DNA of 64,000 bases from contig NZ_JAALJH010000005.1 of the NCBI RefSeq assembly GCF_011064615.1, forward strand, positions 1 through 64,000. Direction: 5' to 3'. Position 1 is the first letter of the stretch, and each line of letters starts with the position of its first letter. Below are positions 1 to 11,181 of this stretch, in pieces. The translations under genes and the position numbers were made by a program. The stretch comes from Aquisphaera insulae. GTDB lineage: Bacteria; Planctomycetota; Planctomycetia; Isosphaerales; Isosphaeraceae. The notes under the pieces were generated by a model, which had not been told where the DNA came from, did not search any database, and worked only from the letters and a program-made list of their open reading frames with translations.

Positions 1-56
1 GAACATGCGCCAACCGGGGCAACACGGAGTCTGCCGACGACGGATTGAAATGAGAT

Positions 57-156
57 GACGGCACGGGGAATGTGCCTGCCGCAGGACGGAGAGGGGAGAC
101 GGCACAGGGGATGGGCCTGCTACGCGAATGTCGCAGGCACGCTTCGTATGCCGTCT
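57..156. repeat. Imperfect direct repeat nested in an inverted repeat
   Basis: Two 23-bp copies (57-79 and 98-120) match at 20 of 23 positions and share the core GACGGCAC...GCCTGC. The second copy lies inside nested inverted repeats: AGACGGCA at 97-104 pairs with TGCCGTCT at 149-156, and GCCTGC at 115-120 pairs with GCAGGC at 133-138. It lies just past the 3' end of the minus-strand DUF2961 gene, so it could fold as a transcript end or be a copy of a dispersed element. No gene is visible in 1-174. Confidence 0.5.
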
Positions 157-174
157 GCCCCCCTGCAAGCGGAG

Positions 175-1377
175 CTATTTCGCGGCCGGCTTGACGAGGA
201 CCTGGGGCTTGACCGTCAGGGCCTCGCTATCGGGCAGGGCCGGGAACTTGGCATGGGGCTCGGCCTGATACCAGAAGGCCACCGAGGCGATGTCGTCCTC
301 GAGCGGCAGGTAGCGGCCCTCGGACTTCCAGCCCAGGGCCTGGATGGTGACCTTCAGGTCCTTGTCGAAGCGGATCGGGTCGGCGATGTGCCAGCGATAG
401 AGGCCGAACCGCTGACCGGGCACGTAGATGATGTCCGGCGGCAGGACCTGGGCGAGGCCCGTGTAGGGCGTGCTGAAGGTCTGATACTTGTGGGTTTCCT
501 GGTTCTCGAAGTTGTACGAGCCACAGAAGTAGTCCTCGGTTCCGGTGCCGCAGATGGTGGGGAACGCGTTATCCCCGTCTATGAAGAACTTGATCTCGCC
601 CTCTCCCCACCAGCCCGGGCTCCGGACCTCCCAGGCGAGGTAGGTCCCGACGTAATGGCCCTTCCCCTTCACCCCCTCGAGGATCGTGTAGTTCGTCTTC
701 GGCTCGAGCTTGTGCACCCGGCGGAACTGGGCGTGAAAATAGGCGGCGTCGGCCGGGACGTCGGTCAGGGTGTAGTTCACCTGGTAGTAAAGGACCATGT
801 CCTTCGCATCCAGGTTCTCCATCGTGATCCTGGCCTTCTTGCGGAAGGGCATGGACCAGTAGGAGTTAAATGCGCTGCCGGGGTTCACGCAGACGGGCAG
901 CGAGTTGATCTGGCAGTACTTGCCCCAGGCGCAGCAGAAGAAATCCGCCATCGGGACCTCCACGGAGGGCTCGTCCTCGCCGTCCCAGTAGAACCGGAGG
1001 ATGTACTGGCGGGTCTTGTCGAGGGGAGCCGGCGTCATCCAGATCTGCTGGATCACGCCGGGGCCGTCGATGTCGGCGATGGTGTAGGTGCTCTTGGCCG
1101 CAATCCGGACCGAGGGCGAGACCTTCCAGGTCTGGCCGAGCTCGCGGGCGGCGTTCTTGCCCGTCCCCTCGGTGGCCATCCCGGCCTTCCCCTTCTCGCC
1201 CTGGAAATTCTCCGGGCTGATCGATCGCGACTTCGCGTCCGAGAGTCGGGAGAGGTTGCCCAGGTGCGTGTCCAGCCCGTTGAAAGGAGTGGCGGTGGAG
1301 GGGGCCTGGGCGCGGGCCATCACGCCGGAGCTGACGAGGGCCAGGGTTGCGAGGTACGTTCGCCAGTGAATCCGCAT
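175..1377 (-). CDS. Secreted DUF2961 family protein (GH172-like)
   Basis: About 400 residues. The N-terminus from ATG 1377 is a signal peptide (MRIHWRTYLATLALVSSGVM, then ARAQ), and AAGGAAAG lies about 8 nt upstream. The rest matches the DUF2961 family: an early segment on aligning the 'frame' (TIADIDGPGVIQQIWM), then FYWDGEDEPSVEVPMADFF, then WWGEGEIKFFIDGD and a GTGTEDYFCGSYNF segment. DUF2961 includes GH172 enzymes acting on fructose- or arabinose-containing glycans, so a periplasmic or surface role on polysaccharide is likely, but the substrate is unknown. The open frame extends upstream to 1872 without family similarity; that extension is out-of-frame overlap with the Uma2 gene. The Uma2 gene lies upstream on the same strand, 152 bp away. 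Confidence 0.88.
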   Translation of the reverse strand: MRIHWRTYLATLALVSSGVMARAQAPSTATPFNGLDTHLGNLSRLSDAKSRSISPENFQGEKGKAGMATEGTGKNAARELGQTWKVSPSVRIAAKSTYTIADIDGPGVIQQIWMTPAPLDKTRQYILRFYWDGEDEPSVEVPMADFFCCAWGKYCQINSLPVCVNPGSAFNSYWSMPFRKKARITMENLDAKDMVLYYQVNYTLTDVPADAAYFHAQFRRVHKLEPKTNYTILEGVKGKGHYVGTYLAWEVRSPGWWGEGEIKFFIDGDNAFPTICGTGTEDYFCGSYNFENQETHKYQTFSTPYTGLAQVLPPDIIYVPGQRFGLYRWHIADPIRFDKDLKVTIQALGWKSEGRYLPLEDDIASVAFWYQAEPHAKFPALPDSEALTVKPQVLVKPAAK

Positions 1378-1461
1378 GGAGAGACTTTCCTTCGAAAGGC
1401 GATGGTGTTTCCCGGTTTTGGGCAAGCCGTCGCTCGATGGACCACTCCGGCCCGCCCGACC

Positions 1462-1498
1462 ATCCTGGCAGGATAGACGGTCGGTGAGCCCGGTTCCA
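1462..1498 (-). promoter_or_regulatory. Possible promoter with palindrome before the DUF2961 gene
   Basis: Read on the minus strand: TGGAAC (1498-1493), a 17-bp spacer and TATCCT (1475-1470). The -10-like box is inside the palindrome ATCCTGGCAGGAT (1462-1474), which is flanked by a CCGACC/GGTCGG pair (1456-1461 and 1479-1484). The -35 looks more like an ECF-type GGAAC box than the housekeeping sequence. Only the sequence pattern supports this. Confidence 0.3.
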
Positions 1499-1529
1499 CC
1501 CGCTGGTCTGCAACTCGATCCCGGCCGGG

Positions 1530-2126
1530 TTACTCCGGCAGGAGGCTGGCGACGGCGATTCGGCCGACGGTTGTCCCGTCCAGGACGAGCTCGACGGAGT
1601 CGCCCGCGGGGACGATCACCGGCTCCGGGTAGCGGATTGCACCCGACGGCAAGGTGTAGACCTCGAGATGGCGGGCGTTCAGGTCGAGGATCCAGTAGGC
1701 GGGGATGCCGGCCTTCGCATAGCCGGACCGCTTCCTGGTCCGGTCCTGGAGGGACGTGTCGGTGACCTCCACGACGAGGGCGAGGTCCCGCGGCTTCGGG
1801 TGCGTCGCCTGATACCGACGTCGGTCCCCGCGAGCCACCGCTACGTCTGGTTCCGGCCTCCAGCGTCCCCAAGAAGCGATCGACTTCTCTTCCCGGACAT
1901 GGTAACCGGGAGGCAGTATGTTCTTCAGGGAGTCCGCCAATGCTCCGACCGCGAAGTCATGCGGCGGATTCTTGACCACCTCATAGACCTCCCCGTCCAG
2001 GAGCTCGACATGCCGGCCGGCGAACAGGCCGGCGTCGAGCATGGCCTCGAACTCGGGGACCGTGAATCGCACCCGGCCGGCGCGCGGAGTCGCTTCGGCC
2101 CGTCCGATCATCGAAGTCGTCGACAT
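1530..2126 (-). CDS. Uma2 family (DUF820) nuclease-fold protein
   Basis: About 198 residues from ATG 2126, preceded by GGAGGGAAGGAG, which supports this start over an upstream ATG at 2171. It shows the Uma2 layout: FTVPEFEAMLDAGLF and HVELLDGEVYEV near the N-terminus, then RPEPDVAVAR, LALVVEVTDTSLQDR and a K..YAKAGIPAYWILDL segment. The D, E and K in these three blocks form the PD-(D/E)XK-like active-site set of this restriction-endonuclease-like fold. Uma2 proteins are hugely expanded in planctomycetes and cyanobacteria, and their function is unknown. It seems intact. Confidence 0.9.
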   Translation of the reverse strand: MSTTSMIGRAEATPRAGRVRFTVPEFEAMLDAGLFAGRHVELLDGEVYEVVKNPPHDFAVGALADSLKNILPPGYHVREEKSIASWGRWRPEPDVAVARGDRRRYQATHPKPRDLALVVEVTDTSLQDRTRKRSGYAKAGIPAYWILDLNARHLEVYTLPSGAIRYPEPVIVPAGDSVELVLDGTTVGRIAVASLLPE

Positions 2127-2699
2127 CTCCTTCCCTCCGTCGCCGGGTGCGGTCAAAAGAGCCTCATGCATTTCCAGTCAACAGAAGCCCAGTATCGAGA
2201 TTTCCAGGAAGGCCCACAAGGACCGATCGTCACGGGTCGACCGGCGGAATCTGAGGATCGCAGGAGTTGTCCGGATTGCTCCCGGCGCGGGGCCTGGGAA
2301 ATCTGCCGAGAGCCTGACGGAAAAGCCAGAACCTGGCGCACTCTCTGTATAGGGGATCTTGCGCCGCAGGGTACGTGGGCGCCTCGAGCGGTGCGCGAGG
2401 ACTTTCGATCGATCCGCGATAAATCGCCAGCGAGACGGCCCGAGGAGCAAGAGGAGCACCAGCCGGCGGCTAAGTCGAAGGTGGCCGGAATCTGCATGAG
2501 ATCGACCAACGAAGCCAATCCGATTTTTGCATCGAAGTTCAAATAGAATAGTGACTTATGGCGGACGAAGTGGGGACGGCGGGGGACGATCAAACCCAAT
2601 TTGGATTCTGCCGACAGATCAAAGATCCGCCCGTGGAATGGTCGAAGTAAGAGGGGAGAGGCTCGGGCCGCTGGACCAGTTCCTGGGACGAGAGTCGTC
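2127..2699. other. Intergenic stretch, no gene seen
   Basis: Divergent region between the Uma2 gene (minus) and the lipoprotein gene (plus). Short open frames on both strands have no recognisable protein features. The part at about 2510-2565 is clearly more AT-rich than its surroundings and could hold the promoter of the downstream gene, but I cannot point to well-spaced boxes. Confidence 0.5.
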
Positions 2700-3362
2700 G
2701 TGAAAGCACACTCGACCCGACGAAATCGTGGGCGGCGGGGAGGAATCGGGGTCGCGCTGACCGCGATCCTGACCATGTCCGGCTGCGCGGACCGCGGGAA
2801 CATCCTCACGGGGGATCCGCCGCCGGCCCAGATGAAGACCTCGCTCAGCCACTTCCAGTACGACAACGAGAAGCTCCGGACCGAGGTCGCCAAGCTCAAG
2901 GAAGAGAACCGGGGGCTGGAGGACCAGCTCGTTCAGGAGCGCCTCCACAACGGGGACCTCACCGCTCGGCTCGACGACGCCCGGAACCTGATCAAGGATC
3001 GGGGAATCGACGGCGGGACGCGGTTGAGCGCCCGGCCGGCGTCGCCCTCGACGCGGGACGATGCCGACGAGGCCCTGACCGGACCGGTCACGAAGCCGGC
3101 CGGCCGCAAGACCGTCAAGAAGCGCAAGCCCCCGTCGGCGAGCATCCCGGGCGACCTCGACGACCTGCCGACGGCCTCGGATGGAGACAGGGCGGAGGAG
3201 GAGACGATCTCGCTCCGCGATCCGACCCCGCTCCGCACCGAGCCCTCGAGCCGCGAGCGAACCCGGACCCGCGACCGCGAGTCTCTCACCCCGGACGACG
3301 ACGATTCGATCCGCTGGCAGCCGGTCGCCGCGAGCCCGCCGGAGTCCACGCCTCGCCGTTGA
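2700..3362 (+). CDS. Putative lipoprotein with coiled coil and low-complexity tail
   Basis: About 220 residues from GTG 2700. The N-terminus is basic (VKAHSTRRNRGRRGG), followed by a hydrophobic stretch and the lipobox-like LTMSGC, so a lipid-anchored protein is likely. Next comes a heptad-rich segment (QYDNEKLRTEVAKLKEENRG and onward to the paired LEDQLVQERL) that should form a short coiled coil. The last 130 residues are a charged, Ser/Arg/Asp/Pro-rich tail, probably disordered. No enzyme motif is seen. The start is uncertain: the frame is open to ATG 2601, but an upstream start would put 33 extra residues before the signal. hisH begins 71 bp downstream. Confidence 0.65.
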   Translation: MKAHSTRRNRGRRGGIGVALTAILTMSGCADRGNILTGDPPPAQMKTSLSHFQYDNEKLRTEVAKLKEENRGLEDQLVQERLHNGDLTARLDDARNLIKDRGIDGGTRLSARPASPSTRDDADEALTGPVTKPAGRKTVKKRKPPSASIPGDLDDLPTASDGDRAEEETISLRDPTPLRTEPSSRERTRTRDRESLTPDDDDSIRWQPVAASPPESTPRR

Positions 3363-3433
3363 TTGCGGCCGTCCGCGCGGCCATGCTACGATCAGCGTTT
3401 CGGCACCATGATCCACCGACGCAGGCACGCCGC

Positions 3434-4042
3434 ATGATCGCGATCATCGACTACGGAATGGGGAACCTCCGGAGCGTCCAGAAGGCCGTCCAGGCCGTGG
3501 GAGCCAACGCCGAGGTGACGTCCGATCCCGCGACGATCCGAGGCGCGAGCCACGTCATCCTGCCGGGCGTCGGCGCGTTCGAGGATGCGATGGCGGAGCT
3601 GAAGCGGACCGGCCTGGGCGATGCCTTCGTGGAGGCGGTCCGGTCGGGGAAGCCCTGCATGGGCGTCTGCCTGGGCCTCCAGCTCCTCTTCGACGTCAGC
3701 GAGGAGGACGGCGAACATCGAGGGCTCGGCCTGCTCCCCGGCCGGGTGGTCCGGTTCGCGGCTCGTCCGGGACTCAAGGTCCCGCACATGGGCTGGAACA
3801 CCTTGCGGAAGCGCCGGCCGGTGCCGCTGATGGAGGGGCTGGGGCCAGACCCCTCGGTCTACTTCGTGCACTCGTACCACGCCGTCGCCGGCCGGGCCGA
3901 GGACGTCGCCGCCGAGGCGGATTACCCGGATCCGTTCCCGGCCCTGGTCTGGCGCGAGAACCTGATGGCCTGCCAGTTCCACCCCGAGAAAAGCCAGGCG
4001 GTCGGGCTCCGGATGTACGCGAATTTCGCGGCCCTGTCGTGA
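3434..4042 (+). CDS. hisH: Imidazole glycerol phosphate synthase, glutaminase subunit HisH
   Basis: 202 residues, the usual HisH size. The N-terminus MIAIIDYGMGNLRSV is diagnostic. The nucleophile Cys is in GKPCMGVCLGLQLLF, and the His and Glu of the triad are in QFHPEKSQ near the C-terminus. HisH makes ammonia from glutamine and channels it to HisF, which forms IGP and AICAR in histidine biosynthesis. No hisF is in the window. The frame is open upstream to 3359, but ATG 3434 matches the family N-terminus exactly. hisA follows after 138 bp. Confidence 0.97.
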   Translation: MIAIIDYGMGNLRSVQKAVQAVGANAEVTSDPATIRGASHVILPGVGAFEDAMAELKRTGLGDAFVEAVRSGKPCMGVCLGLQLLFDVSEEDGEHRGLGLLPGRVVRFAARPGLKVPHMGWNTLRKRRPVPLMEGLGPDPSVYFVHSYHAVAGRAEDVAAEADYPDPFPALVWRENLMACQFHPEKSQAVGLRMYANFAALS

Positions 4043-4112
4043 GGGCGTCGACCGCTCCGGGAGTGCGGGCCTGACGCTTCGACCGGCCGATCCGCGCGAT
4101 TGCGGTCGGTCC

Positions 4113-4141
4113 TTGCGGCGGCCCTGCGCCGGGTTTACAGT
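4113..4141 (+). promoter_or_regulatory. Possible hisA promoter
   Basis: TTGCGG (4113-4118), 17-bp spacer, TACAGT (4136-4141), ending 39 bp before the hisA ATG. The -10 matches the consensus at four of six positions and the -35 at three. It suggests that hisA may be transcribed separately from hisH. Confidence 0.33.
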
Positions 4142-4180
4142 GGGGCGAGTGCAAGGCTCTTTTGGATTTGGTGAAGATCC

Positions 4181-4921
4181 ATGCAAGTGATCCCGGCGAT
4201 CGACCTGCGGGGCGGCAAGTGCGTGCGTCTGCGGCAGGGCGATTACGACCGCGAGACGGTCTTCGGCGATGATCCTGCGGCGATGGCCGCGCGCTGGGAG
4301 GCCGGCGGTGCGAGCCGGATTCACCTCGTCGATCTCGACGGGGCGAAGGCCGGCCGGCCCGTGAATGTGGACGCGGTCCGCGAGATCCTGGGGCGGGTCT
4401 CCGTGCCCTGCCAGCTCGGCGGCGGAGTGCGCGACGAGGCGACGATCTCGGCCTGGCTCGCCGCCGGCCTTGAGCGCGTGATCGTCGGCACCCAGGCGCT
4501 CCGCGATCCGGAGTGGTTCCGGACGATGATCGGGGCTTACCCGGGGCGGATCGTCCTGGGACTGGACGCCCGGGACGGGATGGTCGCCGCCGAGGGCTGG
4601 CTGGAGACGTCCTCGGTGGACGCCGTCACCCTGGCCCGACGCTTCGACGGCCTCCCCCTGGCGGCGATCATCTACACGGACATCGCCCGCGACGGCATGC
4701 TCGACGGCCCGAACCTGACGGCGACCCGCACCCTGGCGGAGAGCACCGGGACCCCGGTGATCGCGTCCGGCGGCGTGGGGACCCTGGCGGATCTGGAACG
4801 GCTCGGGGCGCTGCCGATCGCCGGAGTCATCGTGGGGCGGGCCCTCTACGAGGGGCGTTTCACGCTGCCCGAGGCGATCGACGCGGCCGATCCGGCCCGA
4901 TCGTCGCGAAATCCGGCATGA
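4181..4921 (+). CDS. hisA: Phosphoribosyl-formimino-AICAR ribotide isomerase HisA
   Basis: 246 residues, typical of HisA. It is a (beta/alpha)8 barrel with the catalytic Asp in the N-terminal MQVIPAIDLRGGKCVRLRQG and the second Asp in IIYTDIARDGMLDGPN. Phosphate-binding loops are at QLGGGVRD and VIASGGVG. HisA isomerises ProFAR to PRFAR, the substrate of HisF/HisH. The HisA-specific 'GKCVRLRQGDY' and 'DGMLDGPN' blocks separate it from HisF and TrpC-type paralogues; whether it also serves tryptophan synthesis (PriA-like) cannot be told. Confidence 0.97.
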   Translation: MQVIPAIDLRGGKCVRLRQGDYDRETVFGDDPAAMAARWEAGGASRIHLVDLDGAKAGRPVNVDAVREILGRVSVPCQLGGGVRDEATISAWLAAGLERVIVGTQALRDPEWFRTMIGAYPGRIVLGLDARDGMVAAEGWLETSSVDAVTLARRFDGLPLAAIIYTDIARDGMLDGPNLTATRTLAESTGTPVIASGGVGTLADLERLGALPIAGVIVGRALYEGRFTLPEAIDAADPARSSRNPA

Positions 4922-4928
4922 GGCTCCG

Positions 4929-4947
4929 GCGGGCCGGGTCGGCCCGC
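4929..4947 (+). terminator. Hairpin just after hisA
   Basis: Perfect 8-bp stem GCGGGCCG / CGGCCCGC with a 3-nt loop, starting 7 bp after the hisA stop. No U-tract follows, so efficiency as an intrinsic terminator is uncertain. Confidence 0.5.
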
Positions 4948-5024
4948 GCGTCCGCGGTCTTCGCCCGGCCTGCACATCGAGGCGCTTCGCGGCAAAGTCC
5001 CACTCCGACACGGAGACCCGACCG

Positions 5025-7106
5025 ATGACCACGACCTATCACATCGCCGATATCAGGAACGTCGCCCTGGCTGGACATGGGGCGTCGGGCAAGACCAGCC
5101 TTGCCGACGCCCTCCTCTTCGCCGCCGGCGCGATCGCTCGCAAGGGGTCCGTGGACGACGGCACCAGCACCCTCGACATCGACGACGAGGAGAAGCGCCG
5201 CCATTTCACCATCGACTGCCACCTCGGCCATCTCGCCTGGAACGGCAAGCAGGTCCACCTGATCGACTCGCCCGGCTACCCCGACTTCATCGGCAACGCC
5301 CTGAGCGCCCTCGCGGCGGTGGAGAACGTGGTCCTGGCCGTCTCCGGCCCGTCGGGGATCGAGGTGAACACCCGCCGGATCTTCCAGGAGGCCCGCAAGC
5401 TCGGCCTCGGCCGGTTCCTGGCGATCACCAAGATGGACGCCGAGAACGTGGACTACCGGGCCGACGTCGAGGCGATCCGCGAGACGTTCGGCACCCAGTG
5501 CGTGCCGTTCAACGTCCCGATCGGCCAGGGGGCCTCGTTCCAGGGGGTCGTGGACGTCCTCCAGGAGCACGACTCGGACCCGGCCGAGTGCCCGCTCCCG
5601 CCCACCGAGGCGTACCGGATGGTCGTCGAGCAGATCGTCGAGTCCGACGAGGAGCTGATGATGCGGTACCTCGAGGGGGAGGCGATTGGCCTCGAGGAGC
5701 TGCGGAAGGCCGCGCACGACGCCATCGCGGCCGGGAAGCTCGTCCCGATCCTCTGCGTCTGCACCCGCAAGGACTTGGGGATCAAGGAGCTGCTCAACCT
5801 CGTCACCGAATGCGGCCTTTCCCCGTCGGACGTCCACCGGTTCGGCACCCGGGGCGAAGGCGCCGAGGGTGACGGCGAGGAGGAGATCACCCCCGTCGAG
5901 GACGGCACGCTCGTGGCCCAGGTCTTCAAGACGGCCAACGACCAGTTCATGGGCAAGATGAGCTACCTGCGGATCCTCAGCGGCCGGATCGCGCCCGACA
6001 CGAACCTCGTCAACCTGCGGAGCGGCAAGACCGCCAAGGCCGGGCATATCTACGTCCTCCAGGGCAAGCAGCAGGAGGAGGTCCCTGAGGCGATCGCCGG
6101 TGACATCGTGGCGATCGCCAAGTTCGACGACCTCCACGTCTCCGACACCGTCAGCAACGTGGGCGGAAACACCGCGGTCAGCCAGCTCCGGGTCACCCCG
6201 ATCCACTTCCCCTCGCCGATGGTCCCCCGCGCGGTCGTGCCGAAGGCCCGCGAGGACGAGGCCAAGATGTCCGCGGGGCTGGCCCGGATCGCCGACGAAG
6301 ATCCGACGTTCTCCATCCGCCGCGACACCCAGACCCACGAGCTGATCATCTCCGGCATGAGCGACCTGCATCTGGACGTCATCCAGCAGCGGCTCAAGAA
6401 CCGCCACAAGCTGGAGATGACCACCCACGTCCCCCACGTCCCGTACCTCGAGACGATCTCGGCCAATGCCGAGGCCGATCATCGCCACAAGAAGCAGTCC
6501 GGCGGCCGCGGCCAGTTCGGCGAGGTCCACCTCCGCGTCCGGCCCAACGAGCGCGGCAAGGGATTCAGCTTCGTCGACGCCGTGAAGGGGGGGACCATCC
6601 CCGGCCAGTACATCCCGGCCGTGGAGAAGGGGGTCCGCGAGCAGATGGACAAGGGGATCATCTCCGGCAACCAGGTCGTCGACCTGGAAGTGGAGGTCTA
6701 CTTCGGCAAGGATCACCCCGTCGACAGCTCCGAGCAGGCGTTCAAGACGGCCGCCGCCCACGCCCTTCGAAAGGCGTTCGAGAAGGCCAGGCCGGTGCTC
6801 CTGGAGCCGATCGTCGCGGTGGAGGTCTCGGTCCCCGCGGCCAACTTCGGCGACATCTCGGCGGACATGTCCACGCGGCGCGGGCACATCACCGGCATGG
6901 ATACCCAGCCGGGGGGCGTCCAGGTCATCCAGGCCATCGTGCCGCTCGCGGAGATGCTCTCGTACGCGACCCAGCTCAAGAGCATGACCGGCGGGCAGGG
7001 TTCGTTCACGATGGAGCTGAAGGGCTACGAGCCCGTCCCGCCCAACGTCCAGCAGCAGATCGTGGACAAGTACATGAAGTCGCGGGCGGGCGTCGAGGAG
7101 GAATGA
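5025..7106 (+). CDS. Elongation factor G-like GTPase (EF-G paralogue)
   Basis: 693 residues with all five EF-G domains. The P-loop is GHGASGKTS (17-25) rather than AHVDAGKTT of main EF-G; G3 is DSPGYPDF (81-88); G4 is TKMD (135-138) instead of NKxD. Domain II runs about 285-370, domains III-V about 390-690, and the C-terminal half is well conserved (RRGHITGMDTQPGGVQVIQA, then AEMLSYATQLKSMTGGQGSF). These features fit the EF-G-like class known from many bacteria as a second copy (EF-G2/FusA2 type), not the str-operon EF-G. Its cellular role, whether in translocation, ribosome recycling or neither, is unsettled in this class. No rpsL, rpsG or tuf is adjacent. Confidence 0.88.
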   Translation: MTTTYHIADIRNVALAGHGASGKTSLADALLFAAGAIARKGSVDDGTSTLDIDDEEKRRHFTIDCHLGHLAWNGKQVHLIDSPGYPDFIGNALSALAAVENVVLAVSGPSGIEVNTRRIFQEARKLGLGRFLAITKMDAENVDYRADVEAIRETFGTQCVPFNVPIGQGASFQGVVDVLQEHDSDPAECPLPPTEAYRMVVEQIVESDEELMMRYLEGEAIGLEELRKAAHDAIAAGKLVPILCVCTRKDLGIKELLNLVTECGLSPSDVHRFGTRGEGAEGDGEEEITPVEDGTLVAQVFKTANDQFMGKMSYLRILSGRIAPDTNLVNLRSGKTAKAGHIYVLQGKQQEEVPEAIAGDIVAIAKFDDLHVSDTVSNVGGNTAVSQLRVTPIHFPSPMVPRAVVPKAREDEAKMSAGLARIADEDPTFSIRRDTQTHELIISGMSDLHLDVIQQRLKNRHKLEMTTHVPHVPYLETISANAEADHRHKKQSGGRGQFGEVHLRVRPNERGKGFSFVDAVKGGTIPGQYIPAVEKGVREQMDKGIISGNQVVDLEVEVYFGKDHPVDSSEQAFKTAAAHALRKAFEKARPVLLEPIVAVEVSVPAANFGDISADMSTRRGHITGMDTQPGGVQVIQAIVPLAEMLSYATQLKSMTGGQGSFTMELKGYEPVPPNVQQQIVDKYMKSRAGVEEE

Positions 7107-7130
7107 GCCCGACTCGCTGGCGCGAGACGC

Positions 7131-7162
7131 GGCCCCGCCGGCGTAGCCGAGCTGGCGGGGCC
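7131..7162. terminator. Bidirectional hairpin between the EF-G-like gene and metH
   Basis: GGCCCCGCCGGC pairs with GCTGGCGGGGCC (12 bp with one G-U pair) around an 8-nt loop. It sits in the 87-bp gap between two convergent stop codons and probably serves both genes. There is no clear U-tract in either direction. Confidence 0.6.
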
Positions 7163-7193
7163 TGTCCACTGACTGGCGATCCGCGCCTTCCGA

Positions 7194-10916
<3,723 letters not shown>

Positions 10917-10937
10917 CACCACCCTGGGTTGAGGTAG

Positions 10938-10976
10938 GTCGAGCGGAGTCGATCGGATCGACGGGGGTGGCTCGAC
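10938..10976 (-). promoter_or_regulatory. Two-tier hairpin in the metH leader
   Basis: Outer arms GTCGAGC (10938-10944) and GCTCGAC (10970-10976) enclose a second inverted repeat at 10948-10962 with GTCGAT / ATCGAC arms and a 3-nt loop. The element lies 22 nt before the metH start on the transcript. It could influence translation or be an attenuator. It does not resemble the SAM-I or cobalamin riboswitch consensus. Confidence 0.4.
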
Positions 10977-11034
10977 AGGAGGATAAGTCGCGCGGAGTCC
11001 ACCGCAGGTCGCCGCGAGAGGCGGGCGATGTCTG

Positions 11035-11064
11035 ATTATCTTGGCAATTATCGAAAACTGTCAA
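11035..11064 (-). promoter_or_regulatory. Sigma-70-type promoter of metH
   Basis: On the minus strand TTGACA (11064-11059) is followed by 18 bp and GATAAT (11040-11035): a perfect -35 and a five-of-six -10. Transcription would start near 11028, leaving about 110 nt of leader before ATG 10916. Confidence 0.7.
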
Positions 11065-11181
11065 GCAGAGGAGGCGGCGACGATGCGTGGCCGCGACGCC
11101 CTCCTTTCTCTTGCATTGCCCGGAACCGGTTCTAGGGTACTGAGAGGCGGATGAGATCCCGACTCGAAGAGGAGTCCAAGC

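Noticed and set aside
2153..2899. Minus-strand open frame of about 248 codons in the Uma2-lipoprotein gap
   Set aside because: Overlaps the start of the lipoprotein gene, has no motif or ribosome binding site, and its composition is that of a chance frame.
4860..7169. Long minus-strand open frame opposite the EF-G-like gene
   Set aside because: Antisense frame of a conserved gene, low-complexity composition, no ribosome binding site or family similarity.
10917..11064. SAM-I or cobalamin riboswitch before metH
   Set aside because: No B12-box-like or SAM-I core sequences could be found in the leader; only a simple nested hairpin is present. A covariance-model search would settle it.
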